In this document: positions 11,023 to 21,599 of the stretch, piece by piece | Position numbering within the stretch: the first letter of the stretch is position 1 | Layout of the letters: every line of letters starts with the position of its first letter | NCBI GenBank assembly: GCA_020912385.1 | Contig: CP087207.1 | Location: 2,914,001 to 2,978,000, forward strand | Direction: 5' to 3' | Source of the DNA: Neofusicoccum parvum | Taxonomy: Eukaryota > Ascomycota > Dothideomycetes > Botryosphaeriales > Botryosphaeriaceae | DNA: 64,000 nt | Translations under genes and position numbers: made by a program | The notes under the pieces: model-generated | Seen by the model: only the letters and a program-made list of their open reading frames with translations | Databases searched by the model: none | Told to the model about the DNA's origin: nothing

Positions 11023-12264
11023 TCACATCCAATCATCCTCGTCCATACCGTCGAAGTCATCCTCGAAGAGCATGTCATCCAGGTCCGATATATCGTAAAT
11101 ACGGCCTACCTCTGGACTACGAGTGATGTCGTACTGAAACTCCTGACGCTCCAATCGTTCGAACCGCAGCAAGTCTTCGTCAACCTCTGTCCATTGATCC
11201 CACGCGGGACATGTCTCATCCAACATTCGATAGTATCCAGGAGAGCTCAGCACTTTCGCGTCGTTGATCTTGACGCTTTCACGGTCGGTCTGGAAGATGT
11301 CTCCTGCAAAGAGATTGACCTTTTCCATGGCTCGTAGGTCCAGGCACCCGTTTGGGGATTCCAAAGCAGACGTATCCGCAAGCAAGACCATCTCCTCCAG
11401 AGAATCCTTCTGCTGCATGAAGACATTGGTCCAGGCCTCAAGGTCTCTAAAAATCTCTGACTGAGTGATTGGTGGATGGCTGCCAATGTACGGTTCAAGT
11501 TGGAAACACTTCAGATGACGGGGGAGCGAAAATATGCTCTGAAGGACATCAGCTCTTGGTATACAATACCACAACCGAAGCGTCTCCAGAGGCGTAGCCC
11601 GTTTGAACTGATCGAACTGCATGCTTTCCAGCAAGGCGAAGTCGTCCTGTACGAGTGTGCAGCGAACAAGCGAAATCTCACGGAGAGTGGGACTGAAGAA
11701 AATGTGCACAAGGCTTGATCCAAGTTCCCATTCGGGTCTGTAGCCGAGTTTCTGGAAATGTAGACGCAAAGTCGTCAGTGCGGGTAGCACGCGTTCGCTG
11801 CGTGGGGTATGCAGGCCAATTCTGCTAAACATGTCACATAAGTCATGCTGGTAGTAGAGAAGGTCATCGTGCAAGGTCTCCATGTCCATGCTCATCAAGT
11901 CGGACTGGTGGGCATGTTTGGAGGCCAGCTCCAGCGTTTCCAGGTTCTGGCAGGCGGCAAGAAGCGGGCAAAACATGTACGAGGTCCAAAAGCCTTTGAT
12001 CTTGGTGGAATTCATTGAATGAAGCCAGGCATTGCGGACGAATTTGAGGCGTTCCGGGCGGCTCCGGAGGGCCAGCCTGAGCCTGGCTGCATTGGGACAC
12101 AGGCGGACATGCACGTTCGCATACAGGTCCCGCTCTGCAAGATGGCTGAAGAGACGAGAGACGCGGCAGAGAGAAAGGAGGTCCTTTTCGCGGTCGACGT
12201 GGTGGACGATCTCGGCAAGGATTTCGACGGGCAGCTGGCCGAGCTTTAGGGGCTGGCGATCCAT
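11023..12264 (-). CDS. F-box protein, intronless, 413 aa
   Basis: Frame from ATG 12264: F-box LGQLPVEILAEIVHHVDREK, followed by DLLSLCRVSRLFSHLAERDLYANVHV. The remaining part is helical and leucine-rich with conserved-looking segments (LETLELASKH, LTTLRLHFQKLG, LREISLVRCTLV, LETLRLWYCIPRADVLQSIFSLP) typical of fungal F-box/LRR-like adaptors. The C-terminus is acidic (DISDLDDMLFEDDFDG). Likely an SCF substrate receptor. It differs clearly in sequence from the other two F-box proteins nearby, so they are not recent tandem copies. Confidence 0.8.
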   Translation of the reverse strand: MDRQPLKLGQLPVEILAEIVHHVDREKDLLSLCRVSRLFSHLAERDLYANVHVRLCPNAARLRLALRSRPERLKFVRNAWLHSMNSTKIKGFWTSYMFCPLLAACQNLETLELASKHAHQSDLMSMDMETLHDDLLYYQHDLCDMFSRIGLHTPRSERVLPALTTLRLHFQKLGYRPEWELGSSLVHIFFSPTLREISLVRCTLVQDDFALLESMQFDQFKRATPLETLRLWYCIPRADVLQSIFSLPRHLKCFQLEPYIGSHPPITQSEIFRDLEAWTNVFMQQKDSLEEMVLLADTSALESPNGCLDLRAMEKVNLFAGDIFQTDRESVKINDAKVLSSPGYYRMLDETCPAWDQWTEVDEDLLRFERLERQEFQYDITRSPEVGRIYDISDLDDMLFEDDFDGMDEDDWM

Positions 12265-13385
12265 GCTCGGGGCCGGTGGAATATATTGACAGCGCTGCGC
12301 AGCGAATCAAGCCGGGCTGAAGAGCCAGGCAGGCCATCCAGGCAACCCGCAGGACCAAAATAGCTGGGCCCCCACCAGTCGCGGGCGGCGGCGGGAATCG
12401 CAGCCAGCGGGCTGAAACGGCGGGGAGGGCGTCTGGAGCTGGGCGGCAGGCGGCGGCGGCAGGGCGCGGAGGCGGCGGCAGACAGGCGCGGAGAGGACGG
12501 GACGTGGTGAGGTGGGCTGTTGCGGGCGAGAAGCGATGCGCGGCGGGCGAGGCGGCGGGGGCAGAGCGCGGCCGGTGCGGGAGGTGCCGGGCTGCCGTGG
12601 TGCCGACGGTTTTTGCGCGGACACGCGTCCCTGTCGTCGTCACGCCCCGTATCGACCACCTACGGCCGCACTGCGCTGCGTGGACAGCCGCCATGCCATC
12701 GCGCCGCGGTGGTCAAGCGACGATCACGCTTTATACGGCCACAGGTTGAGTGTGCGGCCTGAGGCTTATACACTGCGTGAGCCCCGCGCCCCTCGCGCGT
12801 CCTGCTCTGGCCGGTTGATCGCCCGCGTGCGGCTCAAGCCCGCGCTCCGTCGCGGTGGCTTGGCCGTGCAGCACGCGTCACTCGCTGCTGAGCCATGATG
12901 CCTGGCCCGCTGTCAGGAACAACGGCGTGCGTCCGGGCTCCGCAGCAGCGCCGTCCACTCACCACCGCCTGCCGGGCCTGCGCACGCGTCGACCCTCTCG
13001 CCTAAACCGGCCCCGGTAAGACGCCATGGGCACAGCCGGCTGCAGTGCCCTGTGCTGCCTCTAAGCTTAAGGCTGAGCTGCCTGTGGATCACCGCACCCC
13101 GGTCTATGGCGTGGATGTCGACGAGTAAGCCTGACCTCCAAGCCCCCAGTCGCCGGACGCGTGCGACTCCTGCATCAATATATAGAACTCAGGTCCGCCC
13201 CTCGGCCTGCTTGCCTCCCCATCCAGACACATCTCTCCAGAGCTTCCGCTTTCTGCCCCGCTTCCGCTCGCTACTTGTGCTTGTAAGCATTCCTCCACAC
13301 CGGACCAACGCAATCCCATCCTGACCCTGCCCAGCATTGTCGTCGGCGTCGCTCGCTTTCAAATCCAACACCCAAATCCACCACC
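12265..13385. other. GC-rich intergenic region, no gene recognised
   Basis: Long frames occur on both strands (up to ~275 codons) but are arginine/alanine/proline-rich shadows of high GC with no conserved pattern. The right third holds the pyrimidine-rich promoter and leader of the Ser/Thr-rich membrane protein; a TATATAG lies at about 13178-13184. Confidence 0.45.
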
Positions 13386-13880
13386 ATGTCCACCACTATC
13401 GCCGACGCCGCCACCTCTGCTACGGAGACTGCCACCGGCACTTCTTCTGCTACCACCGATGCCACTACTTCCGCCACTTCCGCCGCTGCCACCACCGACG
13501 CCACCACCAGTGCTTCTTCGACTTCAGCCGCCTCAACGAGTGCCTCCTCCACCGGGACCTCCACCAGCTCCGCCTCCTCGTCCTCGAGCGTGTCCTCGAC
13601 CTTGAGCACCGTTACCACCGCCGCATCGTCCACCATCAGCTCCACCGGCACTTCGACTGCCTCCTCCACCTCGTCCACTACTGCGACCATCACTCCTTGC
13701 GCAACCAACTGCACCGTCTTCACTTCCACCGAGGCCTCCTCTCTCACTGGCGCCGGCTTCCTGATTGTCCTCCTGGGTGGCATCGTCATCAACTTCATCG
13801 CCTTGATGTACATGAAGAGGCGCGACGCCGCGAAGCAGAGGATGCAGTACGCCGGCGCGAAGGCCGCCGGCGCTGTCTAA
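13386..13880 (+). CDS. Ser/Thr-rich single-pass membrane protein, 164 aa
   Basis: The ATG at 13386 is preceded by an A/C-rich leader (CCACCATGTCC). Residues ~5-100 are almost only Ser, Thr and Ala, a mucin-like region that would be heavily O-mannosylated if exposed. A short segment with two Cys follows (ITPCATNCTVFTS). Then comes one strong transmembrane helix (GAGFLIVLLGGIVINFIALM) and a basic tail (MKRRDAAKQR). No N-terminal signal peptide is visible, so topology would be tail-type or set by the internal helix. The layout recalls wall-stress sensors of the Mid2/Wsc type in miniature, but no WSC domain is present. Function unknown. Confidence 0.7.
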   Translation: MSTTIADAATSATETATGTSSATTDATTSATSAAATTDATTSASSTSAASTSASSTGTSTSSASSSSSVSSTLSTVTTAASSTISSTGTSTASSTSSTTATITPCATNCTVFTSTEASSLTGAGFLIVLLGGIVINFIALMYMKRRDAAKQRMQYAGAKAAGAV

Positions 13881-15304
13881 GCACAGCCGCCGGATTGTAT
13901 ACGCTTCAGGAGCATTAGACTAGGGAATCAGGCGTTTAGGGGGCCGGCACACTGTTCGGCGGGGCGTTTCTGGGAGCTCATCCAGCTCATTTCAGGTGGA
14001 CAGTCTCACCACTTCCACCTGTACGATGGACACGACGCAAGTGTATACCAAAGAGCACGCGACACGCAGCTCCGAGACCGAGATTGGCCGTGGCAAGAGC
14101 CATGAATGTATTCTATAATTCACTGCATCCAAAAAATACCCATCAGACCTTTATTTTTGCATCCACTTCCGCTTTCTCCTTTGTTGGCTCCCTCGTCTTC
14201 GTTTCTTCTTCTTTGGTTCGGATGCATCTGCGGCGTCCCGTCTCACTTCAGTCAGAGCAGGTTTCCGTCGGCCCTCCCAATACCCCGACCCCATGCGGAC
14301 GGCATCGCCCCCACGACACGCGCCGCAAACCTTCGCTTCGACACCGCCCATGTTTCTCGGCTTCTATTGCATCCCGCCGTACAGAACGCTGGTCTGACTG
14401 GCATGCCGCGTTTTTGGTCTGGCGTTCGCGGTGCACGAGCAACAAGGAGAGACCCTCGCTCTCGCTGCTGCACGGGGGCAACAATCAACGACGAACTCTT
14501 CGCAGCCTTTTCCACTTCGCCACTGATTTAGAATCACACAACAAAATTTGAAGCCACAGGAAATACCTGGCGCTCGGCAACATGGCAGCCCACACGAAGT
14601 TCCGTCGAGAGGCTCGACGCTTCCCCGCGCTGCGATGAACGACGATTTTCCTGTCTGGCTGCGCGCTCTCAACGTTCTGCGTAGAGAATTTTTACTTTTC
14701 CCTGTTCTTCGTCGCCATTTTCTCCGGCATCCTCTGGTTCGTCGTTGAAATTTGCTTGGAAAATCATTGCCCATGCATCTCATTATGATGGTAAAGTGAT
14801 GCTGAGTTACCAACATTCTCTGCTGTTGGGATCTCGCACTCAGCTTCTTTGAAGGAGTATAGCTCCTCTCCTCCAAGTTGGGGCCAGATATAAAGTACGG
14901 GCGACAAGCGCAGTAACGTTGTCTTAGACTGCCAGCAACAACACCGCACGGTTGCATTTACTCAAGCGTCCGATTAGTATTGACCGCACACAGTAAATTT
15001 ACTGACAGACTCACAGAAAGCTGTCAGTCACATTGGGCTCACTATTTGAAGCTGTATCCTTTACTTCCGGCTTTGTAGATCATGCCAAATGATGTCACCG
15101 GGCCATATCCGCTTATCATATGGTGGCTTGCCTCAAATGTGGCGTTCGTCTGGAGACATCCGTCGATGGTCACGTGTTAGCTATCTTTAGTAGCCGCGCT
15201 CCTTGTTGCCTAGAGCCAGCAGAGCCCCGCATAAGCCCGCATCCTGCTCTCGTCGAAGCTCAGCCCACCTCTCTTTCTTTTGGTAGCACTTCATTCTTTC
15301 AGCG
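13881..15304. other. Long intergenic region
   Basis: About 1.4 kb. Frames such as 14084-14551 (+) and 14364-14957 (-) overlap one another and show no family pattern. A short plus-strand frame encoding a hydrophobic stretch around 14690-14755 (FYFSLFFVAIFSGILWFVV) is interrupted upstream by a TGA. I do not annotate it as a gene. Confidence 0.4.
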
Positions 15305-16548
15305 ATGGCATCCTTCTCACCAGAGGACAAAGCAATCCGCATAACATGCACGAAGCAATTCCACCAAGTGCTATGGCTTCCGGAGACTGCAGACCATCCG
15401 AAGCTTAAGGTCACATATTCGACGACGACGAATTTCGACAACATCAGCCTTCCAGCCATTCTTTTCATCGGCCCAATGTTTGGCACGCGATGGAATTCGC
15501 TGCACTTTGACAAGCTGGCAAGAGACTGCGGCGTAAGGGTCATATGTGTCGATAGGTATGCCCGAGATGGTACTCTCTACCGAGAGTGACTCCAGCTGAG
15601 GATAGACCAGGCCGGCCTTTGGAGGCTCGACACCAGTGAACATCGATGTTCGCATGCGAGTCTGGCTCGAAACAGTCCCAGCTCTGCTGCAGCGACTCGA
15701 CGTTAAGCATGTCGCCCTCGTGACCCACTCGGCTGGGACTGTGTACACGCTCAACACGCTATTCCACCACCGCTCCCTCCTGGACCCCAGGGCGCCCTAT
15801 GTGGCATTCTTGGGTTCGTGCTAAATTTTTGTATTACCTCGCCCCCAGGACGAAGCTGACAACAGTGACAGCGCCTTGGGTGCCGATCGCCAACTCGGGC
15901 GCGACTCTTACCACAATCGCTGCCAAACTTCCGACTAACCTGCTGGACTCCTGGGCCGGTCTCAATACTTTCATCAACACCAAGATCATGCCCAGCGCCT
16001 CTTGGTCCGGAGGGATCATCTCATCGTCAGCAGCGCTACTCTCTTCCTCAGCCAGCACAGATATCCCCGGAGCAGAGGCATCAACTTCCACCACACCGGT
16101 CGAGCAATACGGCTTCGGTAAAGATACGGATGAGCTCATTGAGAAGCTTTCGTTGAAGTACCAATTCGCAGAGAGCAACATAGGCGCGAACGAAGAAGTG
16201 AAACTCTGCCTCCGGAAGTGCGACGATGCCGACTGGGGAGAGGCGACGGACTACTCGAGTTGCATCCGCAAGATAGCCGCCAACGAAGCAGCGCTTGGCA
16301 GCCGTGAGCCAAATGCGGCAAAGCTGGGTGTCGGAGCATTCTTCGGTGGCTCGGATATCATGATCGCAAAGCGCGGACAGGAGTACTTCGAGCAATGCTG
16401 GCAAAGCGATGAGGTAAAGGGGAAGGTTGACTTTGCTACTTCGACGTTTCCGGAGGCGAACCATGACTCTGTGCTCATTGATCAGAAGAAGGGTGCCCTG
16501 AAGATTGTGTTTGAGAGGATTGCCCAGCTGGGCAGAGACAGAGGCTGA
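15305..16548 (+). CDS. Alpha/beta hydrolase
   Basis: Three exons. Exon 1 ends in GVRVICVDR; a GTATGC intron (about 15556-15599) joins it to RPAFGGSTPVNIDVR, giving the DRPxFGGS block of alpha/beta hydrolases. The nucleophile elbow is THSAGT (Ser in THSxG) in LDVKHVALVTHSAGTVYTLN. A second intron (about 15817-15868, with a GCTGAC branch) joins VAFLG to VTAPWVPIANSG in phase. The cap region holds a Ser-rich insertion, then a long helical part. The C-terminal histidine is probably in FPEANHDSVL. The catalytic acid was not assigned. The family is broad (esterase, epoxide hydrolase-like); substrate unknown. Total length ~380 residues. Confidence 0.8.
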
Positions 16549-17525
16549 TACGGCGGGCTTTAGACAACGTGCCTTCGAGGTCGCAGCGTGCGAATTGCCT
16601 CATATTGTTGATTGTGCTGTAGTGTGACGGTGAATGCTTACGGTCGCCGCCATGGTGGCGAGGCTTGGCACAGCGTGTCTCACGATTCGTATTCTTGTGT
16701 TTGCCAGTTTTGGGAAGAGCTTGACATCAGTTGCTAGAAGTACCTCAAATTCAGCGCGAGATATAGTACCAACAGAACTTAAATAGAGAAGCTCCAAAAG
16801 TAGATGACCTACTTTAACCCGGCCAACTAATAGGTATAATTGGCGAGATAAATAGTGGTATAGTGCGCTAGTCAGATGCTCTTCGCAGCATTGGTGGCTG
16901 ATAGGGTTGACACACGCTTGTGCCGCAGCCGGTGGCTGAGCACGCGGCTGTCACCGGAACGCTCCGGGATGGCCTTCTACTAAACCTAGCGCCGGGAGCT
17001 CACAGAACCGACGGTACCACGTTGGCAAGACCGGTGGTTTCCGGTGCAATGGGCCTGCAAAGAAATCAGAAGACATTACTACTGGGAGTTTTCTTCTGTG
17101 CTTTCAGACATGCATTGCCAAGTCAGGTCTTATGTATCCTACCATTGTTGGAAGATCTTGTGTGCATCAATATTCGGTGATGAAGGCATCCTGGGGGAAG
17201 TACAGTGCCTTTCATCACCGTTGCGTAGTCTTGGTGGGGGCCCTGATCACATCACTGCGGCTTTTCCGTAGGTCCATCAGCCGTGCCGGAACAACCGTAG
17301 CTGCTGCGTAGAATCAACTGCACGGCCAACATACTAAAAATAAGTGCAAACTGAATACTAATGCTAAAGAAAATTCAGAATATTGGAAAACTATTGCAGC
17401 AATCGGAACATGCACTCACTAACCGCAGCGCCATCTCACCCGCATCGACGCGTCAAATCCCAGCCACCCATGCACAACACAATCTCCCAATCCAACCAAC
17501 TCATGAGACCAACCAGCCAAACCCC
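16549..17525. other. Intergenic, tail-to-tail spacer
   Basis: Lies between the ends of the hydrolase and the leftward HET-like/MFS gene. It is mixed in composition and partly AT-rich near 16790-16870. No convincing gene, RNA or element was found. Confidence 0.4.
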
Positions 17526-17856
17526 CTAATACGCATACTGAAACTGCTTCCCCTCCAGCCCCTCCTCCTCTCCCTCATCCCCACTCTCCGCACCCAACCG
17601 CCCCTCCCTCCGCTCCCCCTCCCTCCCCTTCGCCTCCCCGTTCCGCCACATATAAAACACCACCAACCCACCAATCGCCAACTGCTGCACAAACGCAACC
17701 GGCGCCCACCGCCACGGACTGGCGTATATGGCCGCCCCGACACAAAACCCCTTCCCAACCGCATAGCCCGCAAACACCGCACCCAAGGTAGCGAGGCGCG
17801 CATCCGGATCCGGGACGTTGACGGCGACGAGGGTCCAGAGAACTGCAGGCTCGTAA

Positions 17857-17918
<62 letters not shown>

Positions 17919-20900
17919 GAAGGAAGGAAGGACCAAGGCTTACAAGGCTGGATGACGGTCTGCAGGGACAGTAGCATCGCGGGCAGGAGCAGGAAGAAGA
18001 ACCAGGCGATGCCGGAGTTGAGCGGGAAGGCGGCGGCCTGCACGGTCTGCCGGGCTGCGATGCTGGCGGTGGCGAGGGTGTGGCTCGAGAAGATGAGGGC
18101 GGCTGGGAGGAGAGGTGGGGCTGGTGTTAGCTTTGCGCTGCGGGGGGACGGGGGTATGATGGGGAGGCCTTACTCGAGGGGATGCGGAATCTCCAGACGA
18201 TGGTGACGACTGCGGTTGTGACTATCGTGGCCGAGATTCCGGCCGGAAGCCATATGGAGGTCCCGGGGGCTGGCATGGCGTTCAGCGTTGAGTTCAGCAG
18301 GGATATTAAGAATAGGAGATGTGTTTGGGAGTCTTTGAGGATTCCTGTGAGCTGCAAGGAAATCTTTAGCCTCTGTAGTAAACTCAATGGGGTTGATTGT
18401 ATAGGCTTACTCGGAATCTTGTCCACGGCGTGTCTGACAACCATGGCGATATGTGCACATGTGCTGCTGAAAGCTTTGCGAACACCATCCTTTCGTACGC
18501 AGGTAGCCATCGGATCTGACTCGGAGTACCAATGAGTTTGTACGCGTACACGCTCATAGCCATACACAACGCGGCCAGGCTACCACAGATAATTTCACTA
18601 TGGACAGGAATCTCCCCGTCTTGGGGAGGTTGGAACATAAGGGAGGGAATGACCTGGCTTGCGGAGATCCAGATGATGAGTCGAACTGGGAGCTCACGAG
18701 GTGTATACCAGGAGCATGTGAGGACCACGAAAGCAGGAATAATGATGCCATCAGCGACCCCTCTGACAGCTTGCATCACTGCTACGTGACTGATACTATC
18801 CGGCTGGATGACAATCAACAGGATTGCAACGCCTGAATTACTGTTAGGAAGGACACCAAAAGAAGGGTATGATGGGTTGATTGACCTTTGAGGAATATTG
18901 GTATCGATATTGTTCTTCCGATGTGAGATTGACGGAGAAGGAGGAAAGTTGGAATCTGCATCACGAGAAAGGCAGCACAGTAAATAAATGTAAAGACCTT
19001 GCGTTGATCCAGAATGAAAGGTACAGGCGCCCCATAGACGAACTACGAGACTATTAGCAGTTTTTCAAGGGTTCAAATTCATTTGGCGATACTCACCCAC
19101 ATCAGTGGAACCAAGATAACATCCACCCTCCTTAGATGTCTCCGGTTCTCGAGAGGTAAAGTCGGTGTTACACCGGGTTCCACTTGGCCCAGAAGTAACT
19201 CTTCCTCCCCCTCATCTTGCAGCCCCCTGACCTCCGGCTCGCGAGAAGGCCTCTTAAGTGACATATGTATTTTCCCAGCAGGCTCCATACGGCTGAGGAC
19301 CGCGGTTCGCATCCGGAGAATAGTCTCACGACAGAAAATATTGCTTTCCCAATCGTAAGAGCACAGAAGCGCTCTTTGCATGTCACGATCTTTGCCGCAT
19401 ATGAAGATCGCAACTGGAGGTCGTTCGGCATAGAAACGCGTGACCGTCATGGTGTGGGTATCGACCAGAGTGAGAAGACGTTCGCTGCCGGGCTGTTCAT
19501 CAACTCCTGGATGAGCAGCGGCATTATCGTGGTACCGCTGCGCTGGAGAATTCCCGCTCTCCACCAGGCGACCATGATTGAAACCTAGGAGGTGGCTCTC
19601 AACCGTTCCAATATCGACGTGTCCCTCAATCCCGATGAACCGTGCTTCGTTGTTGCCGAGAATTCCAAGTCGGGAGGTCAAGATTAATCGGGGAGCAACA
19701 AGAGCCATCAGTACCGCGATAAAGAACAGAAATGCTGCAATATGCCGCAATATGTGTACAGAGTCTCTAGCGCCGCCCTCGGATAATATGTGGGCCACGA
19801 AAAGAAGGTATAGCGCTGCAACCACGGCCAAACCAGCGAATCCCAATGCCTTCACCATAATCTGGCTGCTTTTGTCAGTTTCATTATTGGAATGGAGCGG
19901 ATCCAGAGAGTCCCAGTGAATGGTTGCTCCGTATGCACCGTCCAGTGAAATGGTCTGCTCGTCTACAACCTTTGTAACCTGACAGCTCGCGTCAATATCC
20001 CAGAGCTTCGCACCCCAGACGTCTTTAGTGTCGTGCCAAGTGGCATCTTTATGAAGAGGTAGTATGCATAGCAACCGTTCGAGGAGATGATTGCTACCAC
20101 TGGCAAGAGATAGCCGAGCGAAGGCTTGGAAGCCGGGATCCTTTTTGCTGACATGGTATCTCTGGGGTAGCAAGCCCATCAGCACGTAGGCCACATCGCC
20201 TTCGGCCCACTGATCTGCTTTTCTTCTCGAAAAGCATTCGAGAGCAATTCCTATGAGTTGCAGAGTCGTAAGGCGAACGGAGCCCTCATAATGATCCACC
20301 AGCGTGCCAACCTCGTCCACGTCGGCGAAAGCACGTTTTGCAAGGGTTCTCTTCGCTACCTGTTTAGGGCCATCAGAATTCCCGATAGTGTAGAGCTTGA
20401 TGTGTTTTTGAGAAGGGCAGAGCAAGATTTCCGGTAGGGCCCAAAGCCTGGAACTCCATTCTTGAAGCCAGATTGTCTCGTTCACTGAATTATACGGTTG
20501 TTGATCTCCTGCAACCCAGGAAGAGATGGAAGGTCCGACGACGATGATCATTGAGTGGGATGCCCGAATGACGTCGCATGTGCGGTACACATCTTCAGTA
20601 GCGCTGGTAGACCGTGCGATCTCGTCTTCATCTCTTGTGCACTCAAAATCAAGCCAGAATGCTTTCTTTCCGGCGGATCGGGCTGCCTCGATACCACAAT
20701 TGATCAAAGTCTCTCTATCTTTCTTTGCTGTTTCATAATGTGCAGCTCGAATCTCCTCATTTGGATAGTCGGCTGTGGCAATGTCTTCCTCGGCGGCCAC
20801 CCTGAACTGCAACCTCGTGTATGATACGAAGACATAGTCTGTATCGGCATTGCCTCCGTTCTTCTCGATCCATTCCGAGACATTCCTGGTCTCGTACAGT

Positions 20901-21599
20901 GGCTGATCTTGACTGCCGAGCTCTTCTGCGTCCCGAAGAAAGCACAGAAACCTCGGGCGGTATTTTCCTGATGGCGTATCAAGCCTGGGTAGATACGACA
21001 GGTCTGTGGAGAGCCGAATACTCTCAGATGACGCGGGGTCTGTAGGCAAAAGACTCTCGTCTTCGCCGCTCTCAGAGCTTTCTCCGTACCGGGGTTGAGT
21101 TCTTGGCTCATCAAAATACCTCTCGGAACGGTCGGGTACAGGAGGGTAGTTCGGGGTGCGACTCCCATTAAGCACAACTTGCGGCGCTTCGAAGGTTTGA
21201 AACACGCACAGCTAAGAGACGTGAGTCGAGTGCCTTGAAATTGCATTAAGAAAGTATGCATACCAGGACGAGAAACAGCGGCCACGAGACGATCCATTTC
21301 AAAACAACTAGACAAGTGGAACGCCTGTCGAGCTTCCGGGCTTCGCTTCCTTCCTGTAAAGAGGATGACCAGACCCAGTAGGTCAGTTTGACGATGGGGG
21401 AAACCTGGTTCTGAGGCTTGCCGATGCGGGTCCAACCGTTGGTTCTCGGTTGACGTTTGGGATCCTCGAAGCTCTGCACCAGGAGAGGAACAGTTTTCCC
21501 ATCGCAGGGACGCAGAAAGCGGTCGTGGCCGTCGGATTCGCCGTCTGCCCCAGGGAACCTTCCGGATACATCTGTGTGATTTATGCCGGCGTTCGACAT
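17526..21599 (-). CDS. Membrane-anchored HET-like protein continuous with a diverged MFS transporter
   Basis: Start taken at ATG 21599 (MSNAGINHTDVS). The first exon ends in a membrane helix (LVVLKWIVSWPLFLVL). A phase-0 intron (about 21245-21195) leads to LCVFQTFEAPQVVLNG. The long exon 21195-19100 holds a HET/TIR-like fold: DYVFVSYT, GKKAFWLDFECT, VYRTCDVIRASHSMIIVVGP and WSSRLWALPEILLC. A helical part (LVDHYEGSVRL, GDVAYVLMGLLPQRYH, LERLLCILP) and two more membrane helices (~20-19.7 kb) follow. Without a stop the frame continues into RRVDVILVPLMW, the pre-TM1 signature of Dal5/ACS-type MFS permeases. After an intron come FVYGAPVPFILDQRK and further MFS helices, including AVRGVADGIIIPAFVVLTCSWY. 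The MFS half runs through about six small exons to 17526, with TM1 degenerate. Some junctions (18.5 and 18.1 kb) are unresolved. It could be two genes with an unseen alternative end. Confidence 0.6.
17860..17914. repeat. (GA)n microsatellite, ~55 nt
   Basis: An uninterrupted GA dinucleotide run followed by a GAAGG-rich patch. On the gene strand it is a CT run inside the last intron of the MFS part (donor GTAAGC at about 17945, acceptor CCTGCAG at about 17843). There it would serve as an overlong polypyrimidine tract. Confidence 0.9.

Noticed and set aside
14581..14790. Short frame with an in-frame TGA followed by a hydrophobic segment, as a stop-readthrough candidate
   Set aside because: The upstream part is only 18 codons and there is no readthrough context or family support.
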